DNA from: Ruania alba
Lineage (GTDB): Bacteria > Actinomycetota > Actinomycetes > Actinomycetales > Beutenbergiaceae
Reading direction: 5' to 3'
Assembly: GCF_900105765.1 (NCBI RefSeq)
Contig: NZ_FNTX01000002.1
Span: 1,178,001-1,242,000 of the forward strand
DNA length: 64,000 nt
The translations under genes were made by a program, and so were the position numbers. This document shows, in pieces, positions 23,184 to 31,899 of this stretch. Every line of letters begins with the position of its first letter. Within the stretch, counting starts at the first letter, position 1. The notes below the pieces were generated by a model. It made no database searches. It worked only from the letters and a program-made list of their open reading frames with translations, and was not told the origin of the DNA.

Positions 23184-25568
23184 TCAGCCGATCGTGGTGC
23201 GCCGACGGCGCGCGACGCTCGCCAGCAGCAACCCTCCGGCCAGCGTCGCCAGTGTCAGAGCGGCAAGGTCGAGCGACGGTGTCCCGGTGCTCGGCAACTG
23301 CGGTGACGCGGCCACCTGCGGCGGCTGCGTCTGCGGGCACTCCGGGTCCTCGAAGGTGACCTCGAACGTCGCCTCCGTGGGTGAGACGTACGTCCACTCC
23401 TCGGGCCAACCGACGGGCTGAGCCTCGGTGTCCGACACTGCGTGCTCGGTCGGGACCCGAGCGGGCACAGAACGTCCGCCAGCGGTGGCGGCGGCCGGTG
23501 CGAGCGTCATCGCGGCCGGTTCCCCCCAGCTGTACCCCTCGGCTAGCGTCGCAGTGACGGTCACCGTCTGACCCGGCTCATATGGCTCGGACGGATCCAC
23601 CGAGTAGGTGATGCCCGCGGTCTCACCGAGCGTCAGGCTCGGCGGTACACCGGCACCGTCCTCGCAGTCGCCGTCATCCACGCTCGGCGGCTCCGGCAAG
23701 GTCGGGATGCAAGGCACCTCTTCGAGGGTCACGTCGGTGGTCACGGTCAGGTCGTCGACGATGGTCCACTCGGACCCGACCTCGCCCCAGACGTAACCCT
23801 CGGTGAGACTCGCCATGATCCCCACGGTCTGACCACCTGCGTACGGGCCCTCGCTGTCGACCGCGTACTCGATGCCATCGGTCTCGGCGAGAGCGAGCGT
23901 CGGGTGCACCAGTACGCCGTCGGTGCAGATCCCTGGGGTCAGGGTCGGCACGACTGGTGTGGTCTCCAGGCACACGACCTCCACGGTCACCGACTCGTCG
24001 GCGGACTGCTCCGTCTGCGTGATGGTCGCGGCGTTGTCGTAGCTGTACGCACCACATGCGTCGAGACCGAACTCCGACCACGCAAAGTCCCAGTCGTAGG
24101 TGATCGTGCCACCGTTCGGAGCGGTGAACGACTCGTTGACAAGACCGTTGAGGTCACTGACGTCCGTCACGTCGATCGTGGCGTTCACCTCGCTGTCCGG
24201 GTCACCCCAGGTGATGGGCGCCGGATCGGCAGCGTAGCTGTTCTCGCTCGTGACGATCTCCAGGACGCTCTGACCCGAGACCGCACTGTCCACCGGATGG
24301 GAGTACGTGCAGGTGAACGTGCCCCCTGGGTCGAGGATGGGCACCGGCGGTACGCAGTCCAGGTCCGGGAGGATGTTGCCCTCGCTGGTCTCCAGCACAT
24401 GGGTGCCATCGAACGCGGCCGTAGTGTCGCCGGTGTTCTCGATCGAGATCGTGCCCGAGACCACATGGCCGGAGTCCTCGTGGCCCTCGTAGCCGACGTC
24501 GACGGTCCAGTCGATAGTGCCGCTAGTGGGACCGGCTTCGGCGAACGGGTACAGGGTGAGTGACTCGGGGTCGGCCCACTTGTCGATCGACCAGAAGTGC
24601 TCGCGGTCGAACGTGGTCTCGAGGGTCTGAGTGACGGTCAGCTCCTCCTCGGGCTCGTTGTAGCAGAACGTGAGGTGACTGATCGCCTGTTGACCGCCGA
24701 TCTCGCGGAATCCTGCGGTCCCGCCGGCAAGCTGCTGGCTACCCTGGCCGGCCTTGACGAGGATGGCGCCGACTGCCGGATCGGCCATGAAGGAGAACGT
24801 GTGCGAGTCCGCGATGGTCACGCTCAGCGCGATGTCGATGCCGTCCGGCTCCCACGGGCCGGACCCGTAGTAGGTATAGCTACCCGCGGCGCCGGTGTCC
24901 AGCTTCACCCCGAAGTCGAATCCGATGTCCGCACACTCGGTCGCAGCACCACCGCCGACGTCCTGGATCACCTCGACGTCACGCTCGGTCAGCTGCACCG
25001 ACTCCTCGGCGCTCGCAACGGCCACGTCCTGCTCGGCGCCCTCGTCGGCAGTGCCGTCCTCGGCTGATGCCTCATCCGTGGACTCCTCGGACTCATCAGC
25101 TTCCTCGGCACCTTCACCACCCTCGACTTCTGTGCTCTGCTCGCTCTCGGCGGCTACCGCCTCATGGGATTCCTCGGCCTCATGGGATTGCTCGGCGTCT
25201 TCTCCGGTGCTCTCGGATTCTTCGGAGTCGGCTGGTGTGGTGGATTCTTCAGCGCCACCAGATTCTTCCGATTCATCGGACTCCTCGGTGGGCAACGGTG
25301 TCACCGATTCTTGTGCCTGGTCGGCCGCCTCCTCGCCGGCCTCGTCCGTGCTCTCTGTAGTTGCAGTTTCCGTGACTGCCTCTGCGGCTTCCGCGGCGTT
25401 CTGGGCCTCGGCAGTGATCGCGGTATCGGCGTCGTCGGGCGGGGCGCTCTCGGCCCACCCGGCGCTCGCCCCGACGGTCATGGCGAGGATAGCCGCCATG
25501 ACCGTGCCGAGAGCAACGCCCGCGGGGCGCCTCGACACCTTTCCTGGGTACGTTCGTGCGTGTCTCAT
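23184..25568 (-). CDS. LPXTG wall-anchored protein, second copy
   Basis: 794 residues. ATG 25568 follows AGGAGG and starts MRHARTYPGKVSRRPAG, closely like the MRHARIARNP start of the neighbouring wall protein; cleavage is expected near GWA-E. A very acidic Ser/Glu/Ala stalk (about residues 50-180) is followed by beta domains and two copies of the same repeat family seen in the larger protein (TLTPGICTDGVLVHPTL and a second). The C-terminus has LPSTG at 758-762, a hydrophobic span and RRRRTTIG, a sortase signal. The two genes appear to be ancient duplicates sharing upstream control sequences. Confidence 0.87.
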   Translation of the reverse strand: MRHARTYPGKVSRRPAGVALGTVMAAILAMTVGASAGWAESAPPDDADTAITAEAQNAAEAAEAVTETATTESTDEAGEEAADQAQESVTPLPTEESDESEESGGAEESTTPADSEESESTGEDAEQSHEAEESHEAVAAESEQSTEVEGGEGAEEADESEESTDEASAEDGTADEGAEQDVAVASAEESVQLTERDVEVIQDVGGGAATECADIGFDFGVKLDTGAAGSYTYYGSGPWEPDGIDIALSVTIADSHTFSFMADPAVGAILVKAGQGSQQLAGGTAGFREIGGQQAISHLTFCYNEPEEELTVTQTLETTFDREHFWSIDKWADPESLTLYPFAEAGPTSGTIDWTVDVGYEGHEDSGHVVSGTISIENTGDTTAAFDGTHVLETSEGNILPDLDCVPPVPILDPGGTFTCTYSHPVDSAVSGQSVLEIVTSENSYAADPAPITWGDPDSEVNATIDVTDVSDLNGLVNESFTAPNGGTITYDWDFAWSEFGLDACGAYSYDNAATITQTEQSADESVTVEVVCLETTPVVPTLTPGICTDGVLVHPTLALAETDGIEYAVDSEGPYAGGQTVGIMASLTEGYVWGEVGSEWTIVDDLTVTTDVTLEEVPCIPTLPEPPSVDDGDCEDGAGVPPSLTLGETAGITYSVDPSEPYEPGQTVTVTATLAEGYSWGEPAAMTLAPAAATAGGRSVPARVPTEHAVSDTEAQPVGWPEEWTYVSPTEATFEVTFEDPECPQTQPPQVAASPQLPSTGTPSLDLAALTLATLAGGLLLASVARRRRTTIG

Positions 25569-25764
25569 CGGTCCTCCTGGGGACGGGAATTCGGCCCCCG
25601 GACCCACGCATATTCGCGGCGTGGCGGATTCCCGGAAGCTCTCCCTGGCATCGTGCTCTTGAAAGCGCCCTCTGATACATGCCGGATGGCTATGAGTACG
25701 GGTGAAAAATGCCGCCCGGAAAGGGTGAGATGAGGGTGAGGCAGAGGGTGAGGCGGAGGGTGAG
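25569..25764 (-). promoter_or_regulatory. Upstream region of second LPXTG gene with a CTCACCC array
   Basis: Plus-strand GGGTGAG copies start at 25723, 25734, 25746 and 25758 (steps of 11, 12 and 12 bases, about one helical turn), next to GTACGGGTGAAAA at 25696-25708. The core is 127 bases from the start codon, against 129 in the other LPXTG gene. The far edge lies only about 65 bases from the divergent metal-transporter gene, so it could affect that gene too. Confidence 0.6.
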
Positions 25765-25830
25765 GTGCGCCGTCGGGGTTGACCGCTGCCACAGTTTCGG
25801 CAGCCGCGCGCCGCCTGGAAGACTGGACCC

Positions 25831-26904
25831 ATGACGACCACTCGCGAACCACAGCGTGCGGACGTGCGCCGATGGCGCCGTTATCTCGCGGAGGAACGAG
25901 CGGAGGCCGCCCTCTACACACAACTCGCTGCACGGCGGGACGGTGAGGAGCGGGAGATCCTGCTCGACCTTGCCAACGCCGAGGGCCGGCACGCCGCCCA
26001 CTGGGTGCAGTTGCTCGGTGACCAGATCGGCCGGGAGCGACCGCCGTCGATGCGGTCACGTCTGCTGATCGCCCTGGCCCGCCGGTTCGGCTCGGTCTTC
26101 GTGCTGGCCCTCGCCCAGCGCGCCGAGGCACGGTCCGAGTACGCCGGGGACTCGCACGCCACTCCAGCGATGGCCGCCGACGAACGCATCCACGAGGAGG
26201 TCATCCGCTCGCTCGCGATGCGCGGCCGGGCCAAGATGTCCGGCACGTTCCGGGCCGCGGTGTTCGGGATGAACGATGGGCTTGTCTCGAACCTCGCCCT
26301 CGTGATGGGTATCGGAGCCTCAGGGCTCGGCACCAGCGCTGTGCTGCTGACCGGGATCGCCGGCCTCCTTGCCGGCGCGCTCTCCATGGGAGCCGGCGAG
26401 TACGTCTCGGTCCGCTCCCAACGGGAACTGCTCGAGGCGTCCACGCCTAGCCCGCAGGCGCACGCCGCCGTCGGGGACCTGGACGTGAACGCCAACGAAC
26501 TCGCCCTGGTCTACCGGGCGCGCGGGATGAGCGCCGAGGAAGCACAGGAAAAGGCGGAGCAGCGACTGGCCGACTACAACCCGACCGTTCCACCGCGCCG
26601 GATCGCGCCGCACTCGCTCGAGGAGGTCGGCTCCGCCTGGCAGGCCGCCATCTCCAGCTTCGCGTTCTTCTCCTCCGGAGCGGTGATCCCGGTGCTGCCG
26701 TACGCACTCGGGCTCACCGGTCTGACGGCGGTGCTGCTTGCGGCAGGACTGGTCGGCCTGGCATTGGTGGCCACCGGTGCCGCGGTCGGGGTTCTCTCCG
26801 GTGCTCCGCCGATGCGCCGGGCGCTGCGGCAACTGTTGATCGGGTGGGGTGCTGCCGGGGTCACCTATCTCCTCGGGCTCGCCTTCGGCACCACGGTGGG
26901 CTGA
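25831..26904 (+). CDS. Ferritin-like/VIT1-CCC1 family metal transporter
   Basis: 357 residues in two parts. Residues 1-140 form a ferritin-like helical domain (RYLAEERAEAALYTQLAARRDGEER, NAEGRHAAHW) with Glu and His residues suited to metal binding. Residues 145-357 form the VIT1/CCC1 membrane domain with FGMNDGLVSNLALVMG, SMGAGEYVSVRSQRE and several membrane spans. Relatives move Fe2+ or Mn2+; here export or sequestration is likely. The start sits 10 bases after the sequence CCTGGAAGA. Nothing nearby suggests a special role; it is transcribed away from the LPXTG gene. Confidence 0.9.
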   Translation: MTTTREPQRADVRRWRRYLAEERAEAALYTQLAARRDGEEREILLDLANAEGRHAAHWVQLLGDQIGRERPPSMRSRLLIALARRFGSVFVLALAQRAEARSEYAGDSHATPAMAADERIHEEVIRSLAMRGRAKMSGTFRAAVFGMNDGLVSNLALVMGIGASGLGTSAVLLTGIAGLLAGALSMGAGEYVSVRSQRELLEASTPSPQAHAAVGDLDVNANELALVYRARGMSAEEAQEKAEQRLADYNPTVPPRRIAPHSLEEVGSAWQAAISSFAFFSSGAVIPVLPYALGLTGLTAVLLAAGLVGLALVATGAAVGVLSGAPPMRRALRQLLIGWGAAGVTYLLGLAFGTTVG

Positions 26905-26975
26905 CGGCGACCGGTCACCAGGCCGGGCGTCCCTGCGGTGGTGCCGGACGCCGTCAGGCGCCAGACTGGGTGTGA

Positions 26976-26994
26976 GGTGGTGAGAGCCACCACC
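26976..26994 (+). terminator. Small hairpin before the DUF1918 gene
   Basis: GGTGGTG (26976-26982) pairs with CACCACC (26988-26994) across a 5-base loop. It is 72 bases after the transporter stop and 22 bases before the next ATG. It may be a weak terminator or a leader hairpin. Confidence 0.3.
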
Positions 26995-27016
26995 GGCGAT
27001 GATGCGGGAGGTCTCG

Positions 27017-27202
27017 ATGAGGGCCGCAGTGGGAGACCGCGTGGTGATCACGTCCGCACACACGGACGTCCCGGCACGCGAAGGTGAAGTCGTCAGCGTC
27101 TCGGAGCACGGTGAACCACCGTGGCACGTGCGCTGGTCCGAGGACGAGCACGAGACGACGTACTGTCCCGGACCCGACACCTTCGTCGAGCCCAAGAAGT
27201 AG
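27017..27202 (+). CDS. DUF1918 domain protein
   Basis: 61 residues. The start MRAAVGDRVVITS and the segment VPAREGEVVSVSEHGEPPWHVRWSEDEHET with a final FVEPKK match DUF1918, a small SH3-like beta-barrel protein widespread in Actinobacteria and of unknown function. ATG 27017 is chosen over 26999 because GGGAGGT lies just before it. Cytoplasmic. Confidence 0.82.
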   Translation: MRAAVGDRVVITSAHTDVPAREGEVVSVSEHGEPPWHVRWSEDEHETTYCPGPDTFVEPKK

Positions 27203-27229
27203 CCGGCGTCGCGACCTGAAGGGACGGCG

Positions 27230-28267
27230 TCAGAGGGCGCGCAGCACTGCGGAGAGCTGCGGTGCGAGGTCGAAGCCGTCCGCACCGGTGATCTCGGGTG
27301 CGGGGCTCTGTCCGCGGTACTCACCCGGCTCCACCGTGGGCATCGGCGTTCCGTGGGCGAGCACCTGCTCACCCGGAGTGAGCTGGCGGATCGCGATCGC
27401 TGCCACCCGGGTGGGGTACTCCCGGGCGAACTCCCGGTAGATCGAGGGGTCGTGCTGGCCGTCGTCGCCCACCAGGACCCAGCGCACGTGCGGAAACTCG
27501 GCGGCGAGCCTGCGCAACGCCACCCGTTTGTGCTCCTGACCGGATCGGAACCAGCCGGTGTTCGTGGGGCCCCAGTCGGTCATCAGCATCGGCCCGGCCG
27601 GGAAAGCGTGGCTGCGCAGGAACTGCACCAGCGTCGGCATGATGTTCCACGCCCCGGTAGAGAGATAGAACATCGGCGTGCCCGGGTGCTCCTGGGCGAT
27701 CCGCTGATACATCTGCGCCATCCCCGGGACCACATGCCGGGCGCTCCCGTGCCGTACGAAGGTGTTCCAGAGGGCGATGAACGGTCGCGGCACGAGGGTC
27801 ACCAGGGCGGTGTCGTCGATGTCGCTGACGATCCCCAGCTGGGAATCGGTGTCGATGATCCGCACCCGGGCATAGGCAGGGGCAGCGGCCTTCGCCCGGA
27901 TCTCGACGCTGTGCCACCCGGCGGGCAGGTCGTGGCCATTGATCACCAGGTCCAGGTACCCGCTGCGGTCCGTGACAGTGGTGTGCTCGTACCCGCCGAC
28001 GCGCACCGTCACCGGGATGAAGGAGACGGGTGCCGTGACGTAGGCACGCCAGCCACGACGCTCGATCAGGTCCAGCGCGGAGAGGCGAGCATCGTCGTCG
28101 GAGGGTTGCCGAGAGAGCACCACGCGGGCGAGCACCCGGACAACCTGCCGGTTCCCATAGCCGATGTAGTCGATCGTGCGCGGCAGCCAGCCACGGCTTC
28201 GGAGATAGGGGATCAGGCGGCGGTGGAAACCGTCCTCGAACCGGGCGGCCACGTGCGTCGCTGACAT
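27230..28267 (-). CDS. App1 family phosphatase-domain protein (DUF2183)
   Basis: 345 residues. The central DIDDT motif (149-153) is the HAD-type catalytic signature of the App1/DUF2183 domain; FYLSTGAWN, MLMTDWGPTNTGWFRSG and WVLVGDDGQHDP are further family blocks. In yeast App1 is a phosphatidate phosphatase; bacterial substrates are not established. The N-terminal 140 residues contain a beta-rich segment often found with this domain. No signal peptide is visible. It converges with the DUF1918 gene. Confidence 0.85.
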   Translation of the reverse strand: MSATHVAARFEDGFHRRLIPYLRSRGWLPRTIDYIGYGNRQVVRVLARVVLSRQPSDDDARLSALDLIERRGWRAYVTAPVSFIPVTVRVGGYEHTTVTDRSGYLDLVINGHDLPAGWHSVEIRAKAAAPAYARVRIIDTDSQLGIVSDIDDTALVTLVPRPFIALWNTFVRHGSARHVVPGMAQMYQRIAQEHPGTPMFYLSTGAWNIMPTLVQFLRSHAFPAGPMLMTDWGPTNTGWFRSGQEHKRVALRRLAAEFPHVRWVLVGDDGQHDPSIYREFAREYPTRVAAIAIRQLTPGEQVLAHGTPMPTVEPGEYRGQSPAPEITGADGFDLAPQLSAVLRAL

Positions 28268-28646
28268 GCCCCTCAGGGTAGGGGAGATGAAGGGCCCGGG
28301 CCCGACGGATAGCCGGGGCGGTCACGAACGGGAGTGCTGGCCGCCACGAACGGGGAGTGCGGGACGTGGCCGGCGCAGGGGATGCCGGCCACGTCCCGTA
28401 TGCGCCCCATTGCGCAGTTCCGAACGCGAGGCGCTCTGGAACCGACTCCATCCTGACCTACCACGCCCCGGATGGCGGTCGCGGATGCGTTACATCACTG
28501 CAACGATTCCGTCACGATTGGGTCTGCTGGGTTGCCCGATGGGCCAGCAGGACATCCTGCTGGCCGGGTAGGTGCGAGCCTGCATGGCCCAGGTTCATGG
28601 TCTCGTTCCGTCCGACTCATCCCCTGAAACGTGCCAAGATGGAGTG
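28268..28646. other. Divergent intergenic region with hairpin and direct repeat
   Basis: 380 bases without a credible gene. CACGAACGG-GAGTGC occurs twice, 22 bases apart (28323 and 28345; the second has one extra G). Right after it GGGACGTGGCCGGC (28361-28374) pairs perfectly with GCCGGCCACGTCCC (28384-28397), a terminator-like hairpin oddly placed between two divergent genes. This may mark the edge where the catabolic region joins the older backbone. Confidence 0.45.
28499..28510 (+). promoter_or_regulatory. Candidate LacI-type operator before the lacI-family gene
   Basis: TGCAACGATTCC, on the other strand GGAATCGTTGCA, shares 9 of 12 positions with the TGAATCGTATCA operator found at 43071 and 51657. 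It lies 137 bases before the regulator start, so autoregulation is possible. Confidence 0.35.
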
Positions 28647-29723
28647 GTGAGCGATCGCAGGAGTCATGACGCGGGCACTCCGCCGGTGCCCGCCGGCACG
28701 ACCAACAGACCGAACAGTCGTGACGTCGCGAGACATGCAGGTGTGTCGGTCGGGACGGTCTCGAACGTGTTGAACAAGCCCGAGCTCGTGGCCAGCGAGA
28801 CCCGTGCGAAGGTCGAGGCCGCGATCGGTGACCTGGGCTTCGTGCGGAATCGTTCGGCCCGCCAACTTCGGATGGGGCGGAGCCAGACCGTCGGCCTGCT
28901 CGTCGGTAGCATCAGGGGGCCGTACTTTTCCGAGGTTGCCGCAGGCGTCGAGCGGCGTCTCACCGAAGCCGAGCTCAGTCTCACGCTCAGCAGCTGCGAC
29001 CGCGATGCGGAGACGGAACGCCGGCTGCTCGTCCAGCTCGAGGAGCAGGGGGTTCGCGGGATTCTCCTAGCGCCGTCGAGCGACGATTTCACTGCGATGA
29101 ACCAGCTCCGCAGCCGCGGGACGCCGGTGGTCTTGCTGGATCTGCCGAGTCCCTACCCGGACCAGTGCTCTGTTGCCTCCGACGACGTCAAGGGCGGCGC
29201 CATGGCAGCCGCACACCTGATCGAGATGGGGCACCGCCGGATCGGCCTGGTGACGGCGGGGGCAGCTTTCCACCAGGCGGTTGAGCGTCGTGCCGGCCTG
29301 CATCAGGCAGTCGAGGCTGCCGGCTTGGATGTCAAGACAACGGTTCGAGAGGTCACCGTCGTCACGCCCGGCGCGCAGGCGGGCGAGGCGGCCGTGCCGC
29401 AGCTCATGGCAGGCTCGAATCCCCCGACCGCTGTGATGTGCATCAACGACCTCCTCGCGCTCGGAGTGCTGCGCGGATTGCGTGCGCAGGGCCTTCAGGT
29501 ACCCGACGACGTTGCTGTCGTCGGATACGACGACCTCGAGTTCTCGTCGATGCTGTCACCGTCGCTGACCTCGGTCCGTCGACCGAAGGCGGAGTTCGGT
29601 TCTCGCGCTGCCGCCCTCCTCCTGGACGAGATCGAGCACGGGCAGTCGCACCTTCATGAGCAGGTGCTCTTCACACCGGAGCTCGTCGTCCGTTCCTCGA
29701 GCGACCCGGCCCGGACGCCGTAG
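28647..29723 (+). CDS. LacI family transcriptional regulator
   Basis: 358 residues from GTG 28647. The LacI helix-turn-helix RDVARHAGVSVGTVSNVLNKP lies at about residues 25-45, followed by the hinge helix and a periplasmic-binding-like sugar-sensing domain (VGLLVGSIRGPYFSEVAAGV, MCINDLLALGVLRGL, VAVVGYDDLEFS). The start is uncertain: GGAG sits only 2 bases from it, and an open extension to 28572 exists but looks non-coding. It is the probable repressor of part of this locus; LacI-like operators occur at 31344, 42929, 43071 and 51657. Confidence 0.9.
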   Translation: MSDRRSHDAGTPPVPAGTTNRPNSRDVARHAGVSVGTVSNVLNKPELVASETRAKVEAAIGDLGFVRNRSARQLRMGRSQTVGLLVGSIRGPYFSEVAAGVERRLTEAELSLTLSSCDRDAETERRLLVQLEEQGVRGILLAPSSDDFTAMNQLRSRGTPVVLLDLPSPYPDQCSVASDDVKGGAMAAAHLIEMGHRRIGLVTAGAAFHQAVERRAGLHQAVEAAGLDVKTTVREVTVVTPGAQAGEAAVPQLMAGSNPPTAVMCINDLLALGVLRGLRAQGLQVPDDVAVVGYDDLEFSSMLSPSLTSVRRPKAEFGSRAAALLLDEIEHGQSHLHEQVLFTPELVVRSSSDPARTP

Positions 29724-29874
29724 ACCTGTGACGGAGCCGCGACGCTCGGCGCAGTTGCTGCTGGTGACGGCAGGCCGCGTCCATGGCTGGCACCAGAGAT
29801 ATCCGGGCGTGCTCCCGGTTCGATGACGGTGTAGGACCGAGCATCGACACCGAGAGTACGCCCCGGATCAAATC

Positions 29875-30966
29875 TCAACGACGACCAGCTGCTCGCCCGA
29901 GTTCACGGAGCACCCTCATCTGACTGGCACCTTCCGGCGGCAGTGGTCCGAGGTCGTCCGGGACCGTATGGTCCGGGTGGGGGTGGAAGGGCGTCAGGAT
30001 GTACCGGTCCGCCTTTCCCCCGTGACGGATGAACTGGTCAATGCCGTCCAAGACGTGCTCCCGCCAGAGGTTGTTCCCGCGGTTCCCGCCGATCTCGTCG
30101 GTGCAATTGAGGCCGAACGTGATGCCCAGCTCGTCCCGTACGAAGTCCGCTTGGGCGACCATCCTCTCCCAGGTCATCTTTCCTGCTGGTCCGACGTGCT
30201 CCCTCCGGGGGCGATCGAACGGCTTGTCGAAGTGAATGAAGCTGAGCTCGTATCCGGCGTACTGGAGCTCTCTCTGGAGCCATTCAGCTCGGTGGACGCC
30301 GTCCTCCCAGTGGTCCGGTAGCGGGTCGATGATCCCGATCCGTACGTCCGGTAGCTCAGGCTTGACCTGGTGGAAGAAATCGACCACATCCTGGATGCGA
30401 CGCTCCATGGGGTACCCCTTGTACCTTCCAGGGCCTGGCTTGGAGAGCACACTCTGGACAGCGATGTCCGTCGGGATGATCCCAGCTTCCTTGAACTGGC
30501 GGATGTGTCTGAGCGTCGCGCTGTACACGGGCGGGCCGTCGGGCACCTCCCCCGTTCGGTTGTACTCGCGCCACCACCAGGCGACCACCTCGGTGACGTT
30601 GAAGGCGAAGTTCGAGTTGTGATGGACCGTCGCCATCTTCTCGAGGAACGGGATGTCTCCCTCGAACTGTCCCTCATAGCTGCCCATCCGGACCATGTAC
30701 GTGTCCATGACCCTGCGGGCGGCGGCAAATGAGTCGGGATCGTCGTACCGGCTGAAGAAGTCCGGCGGGATGCCCTTGCCCCAGCCCATGTTGTTCTCGC
30801 AATACCAGAGTTCCGGCAAGTCGCGCGGTCCGTGCGTGGGGTTCGCCGCGCCCGCGGGCAAAGCGGTCAAGGTGCTCGCTCCGGCGGCTCCGGCGATGGC
30901 GCCGCCGGCCACAGTGAGGGCCTGCCGTCTCGTCAGGTTCATCGCTCGTCCGTTCGATGTCGTCAT
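29875..30966 (-). CDS. Tat-exported protein of unrecognised family, paralog P1
   Basis: 363 residues. GGAAGGAT precedes ATG 30966; the signal has LTRRQALTVAGG and a likely cleavage near PAGA-A. The mature part has blocks shared with the proteins at 35606 and 36708: WYxxNN, SRYD, NFAFNVTEVVAWWW, GPPVYSAT, KPGPGR, RIGIIDP, FIHFDKPFDR, TFGLNCTDE, DRYILTPF and GPLPPEGASQMRV. Alternating strand-helix blocks suggest an alpha/beta (TIM-like) barrel; family and activity were not recognised. Position between a LacI gene and a uronate-metabolism pair suggests an extracellular glycan-cleaving enzyme. P1 is the most diverged of the three. Confidence 0.78.
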   Translation of the reverse strand: MTTSNGRAMNLTRRQALTVAGGAIAGAAGASTLTALPAGAANPTHGPRDLPELWYCENNMGWGKGIPPDFFSRYDDPDSFAAARRVMDTYMVRMGSYEGQFEGDIPFLEKMATVHHNSNFAFNVTEVVAWWWREYNRTGEVPDGPPVYSATLRHIRQFKEAGIIPTDIAVQSVLSKPGPGRYKGYPMERRIQDVVDFFHQVKPELPDVRIGIIDPLPDHWEDGVHRAEWLQRELQYAGYELSFIHFDKPFDRPRREHVGPAGKMTWERMVAQADFVRDELGITFGLNCTDEIGGNRGNNLWREHVLDGIDQFIRHGGKADRYILTPFHPHPDHTVPDDLGPLPPEGASQMRVLRELGRAAGRR

Positions 30967-31388
30967 GGTGGATCCTTCCCGGGCTCACCGTGGGTCCGCG
31001 ATCGTGAACCGGGTGAGACCGACTTGTGGGTTCGTTGGTGTGGGGGTCTGCGTCGTGCGCGAATGCTCGGGCGCTCCGGCCGAAGGGTGATCGGGGGAGA
31101 TCTGCCACCTCCGACATAGCCGCCTGTCGTGTCGTCACGGCACTCGGCAGAGCCTTGGGCTCCCCTTCGAACGACCAGTTCCTCTCCAACGAGGACGGTG
31201 CGCGACCGGAGAGGTGCCGTCACGTCCCTTGAAAGGGCGACGGGCCACCAGAGCGGGAGTGGGAGAGATGCGCGCTGGGTATTCCTCATCGTTCACAGCT
31301 CCTTCGCGATGAACTCGATGGGCGGTCGGGATGCGATCTGTCTACTGAGACGTTTCAGTCGGGGGCGAGCGCACGTGATGATGTCCGG
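30967..31388. promoter_or_regulatory. Upstream region of P1 with LacI-type operator
   Basis: 422 bases with no credible gene between the isomerase and P1. ACTGAGACGTTTCAGT at 31344-31359 is a near-perfect 16-bp palindrome with the central CG of LacI-family operators. It is 378 bases upstream of P1 and 30 bases beyond the isomerase stop, so it most likely controls P1, possibly through the LacI protein encoded on its other side. Confidence 0.55.
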
Positions 31389-31841
31389 TCACCCCTGACG
31401 TTCGAGTGCGTCGATCTTGCGTACCCGACGAACGAAGTCCTCCTCCCACATGAACTGTGCGGCGAGGAATGTGTCGCACAGCTCGCGAGCGAGGGCAATG
31501 CCGATGACACGGGCGCCTAGGCAGAGGACGTTCGCTCGGTCATGTTCGACCGCCTGGTGTGCGGAGTAGGTGTCGTGCGCGAGCGCCGCCCGGATCCCGT
31601 TGACCTTGTTGGCCGCGATCGAGACGCCCACACCGGATCCGCAGATCAGGATTCCCCGCGCCTCGGATCCGGCGCTCGCAACAACATGGGCAACGTCAGC
31701 GGCTATATCCGGGAAGTCCGTGACGACGGGAGTTGCCGGCCCGCGGTCGTCTACGGTGTAACCGCGGCGGCGAAGGTGGTCGACGAGATCACCCCGTAGC
31801 GCAAGGCCTGCGTGGTCCGAGCTGATCACCACTGTGGTCAT
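31389..31841 (-). CDS. RpiB/LacAB family sugar isomerase (DhuI-like)
   Basis: 150 residues from ATG 31841, preceded by AGGAGG; the longer open frame upstream is a shadow of the dehydrogenase gene. Family signatures are VVISSDHAG (Asp9-His10), ILICGSGVGVSIAANKVNGIRAA with Cys67, and HDRANVLCLGARVIG. Relatives isomerise ribose-5-phosphate, galactose-6-phosphate or, in streptococcal DhuI, the ketouronate from unsaturated uronic acids. The adjacent upstream KduD-type gene makes the DhuI role the best fit. This is inference from pairing; substrate was not proved. Confidence 0.85.
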   Translation of the reverse strand: MTTVVISSDHAGLALRGDLVDHLRRRGYTVDDRGPATPVVTDFPDIAADVAHVVASAGSEARGILICGSGVGVSIAANKVNGIRAALAHDTYSAHQAVEHDRANVLCLGARVIGIALARELCDTFLAAQFMWEEDFVRRVRKIDALERQG

Positions 31842-31899
31842 GAAAGGCCTCCTGGATTGCCGTGTCTTCCGTGAAGGGGGTATCGGTCCCGCTGCGGCG

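Noticed and set aside
28572-28646. ATG-proximal extension of the LacI gene to 28572
   Set aside because: No ribosome site and no resemblance to LacI N-termini; GTG 28647 is nearer the helix-turn-helix, though the exact start stays uncertain.
30963-31289. 108-residue minus-strand open frame upstream of P1
   Set aside because: Low-complexity Arg/Pro-rich translation overlapping the P1 ribosome site; treated as non-coding leader.
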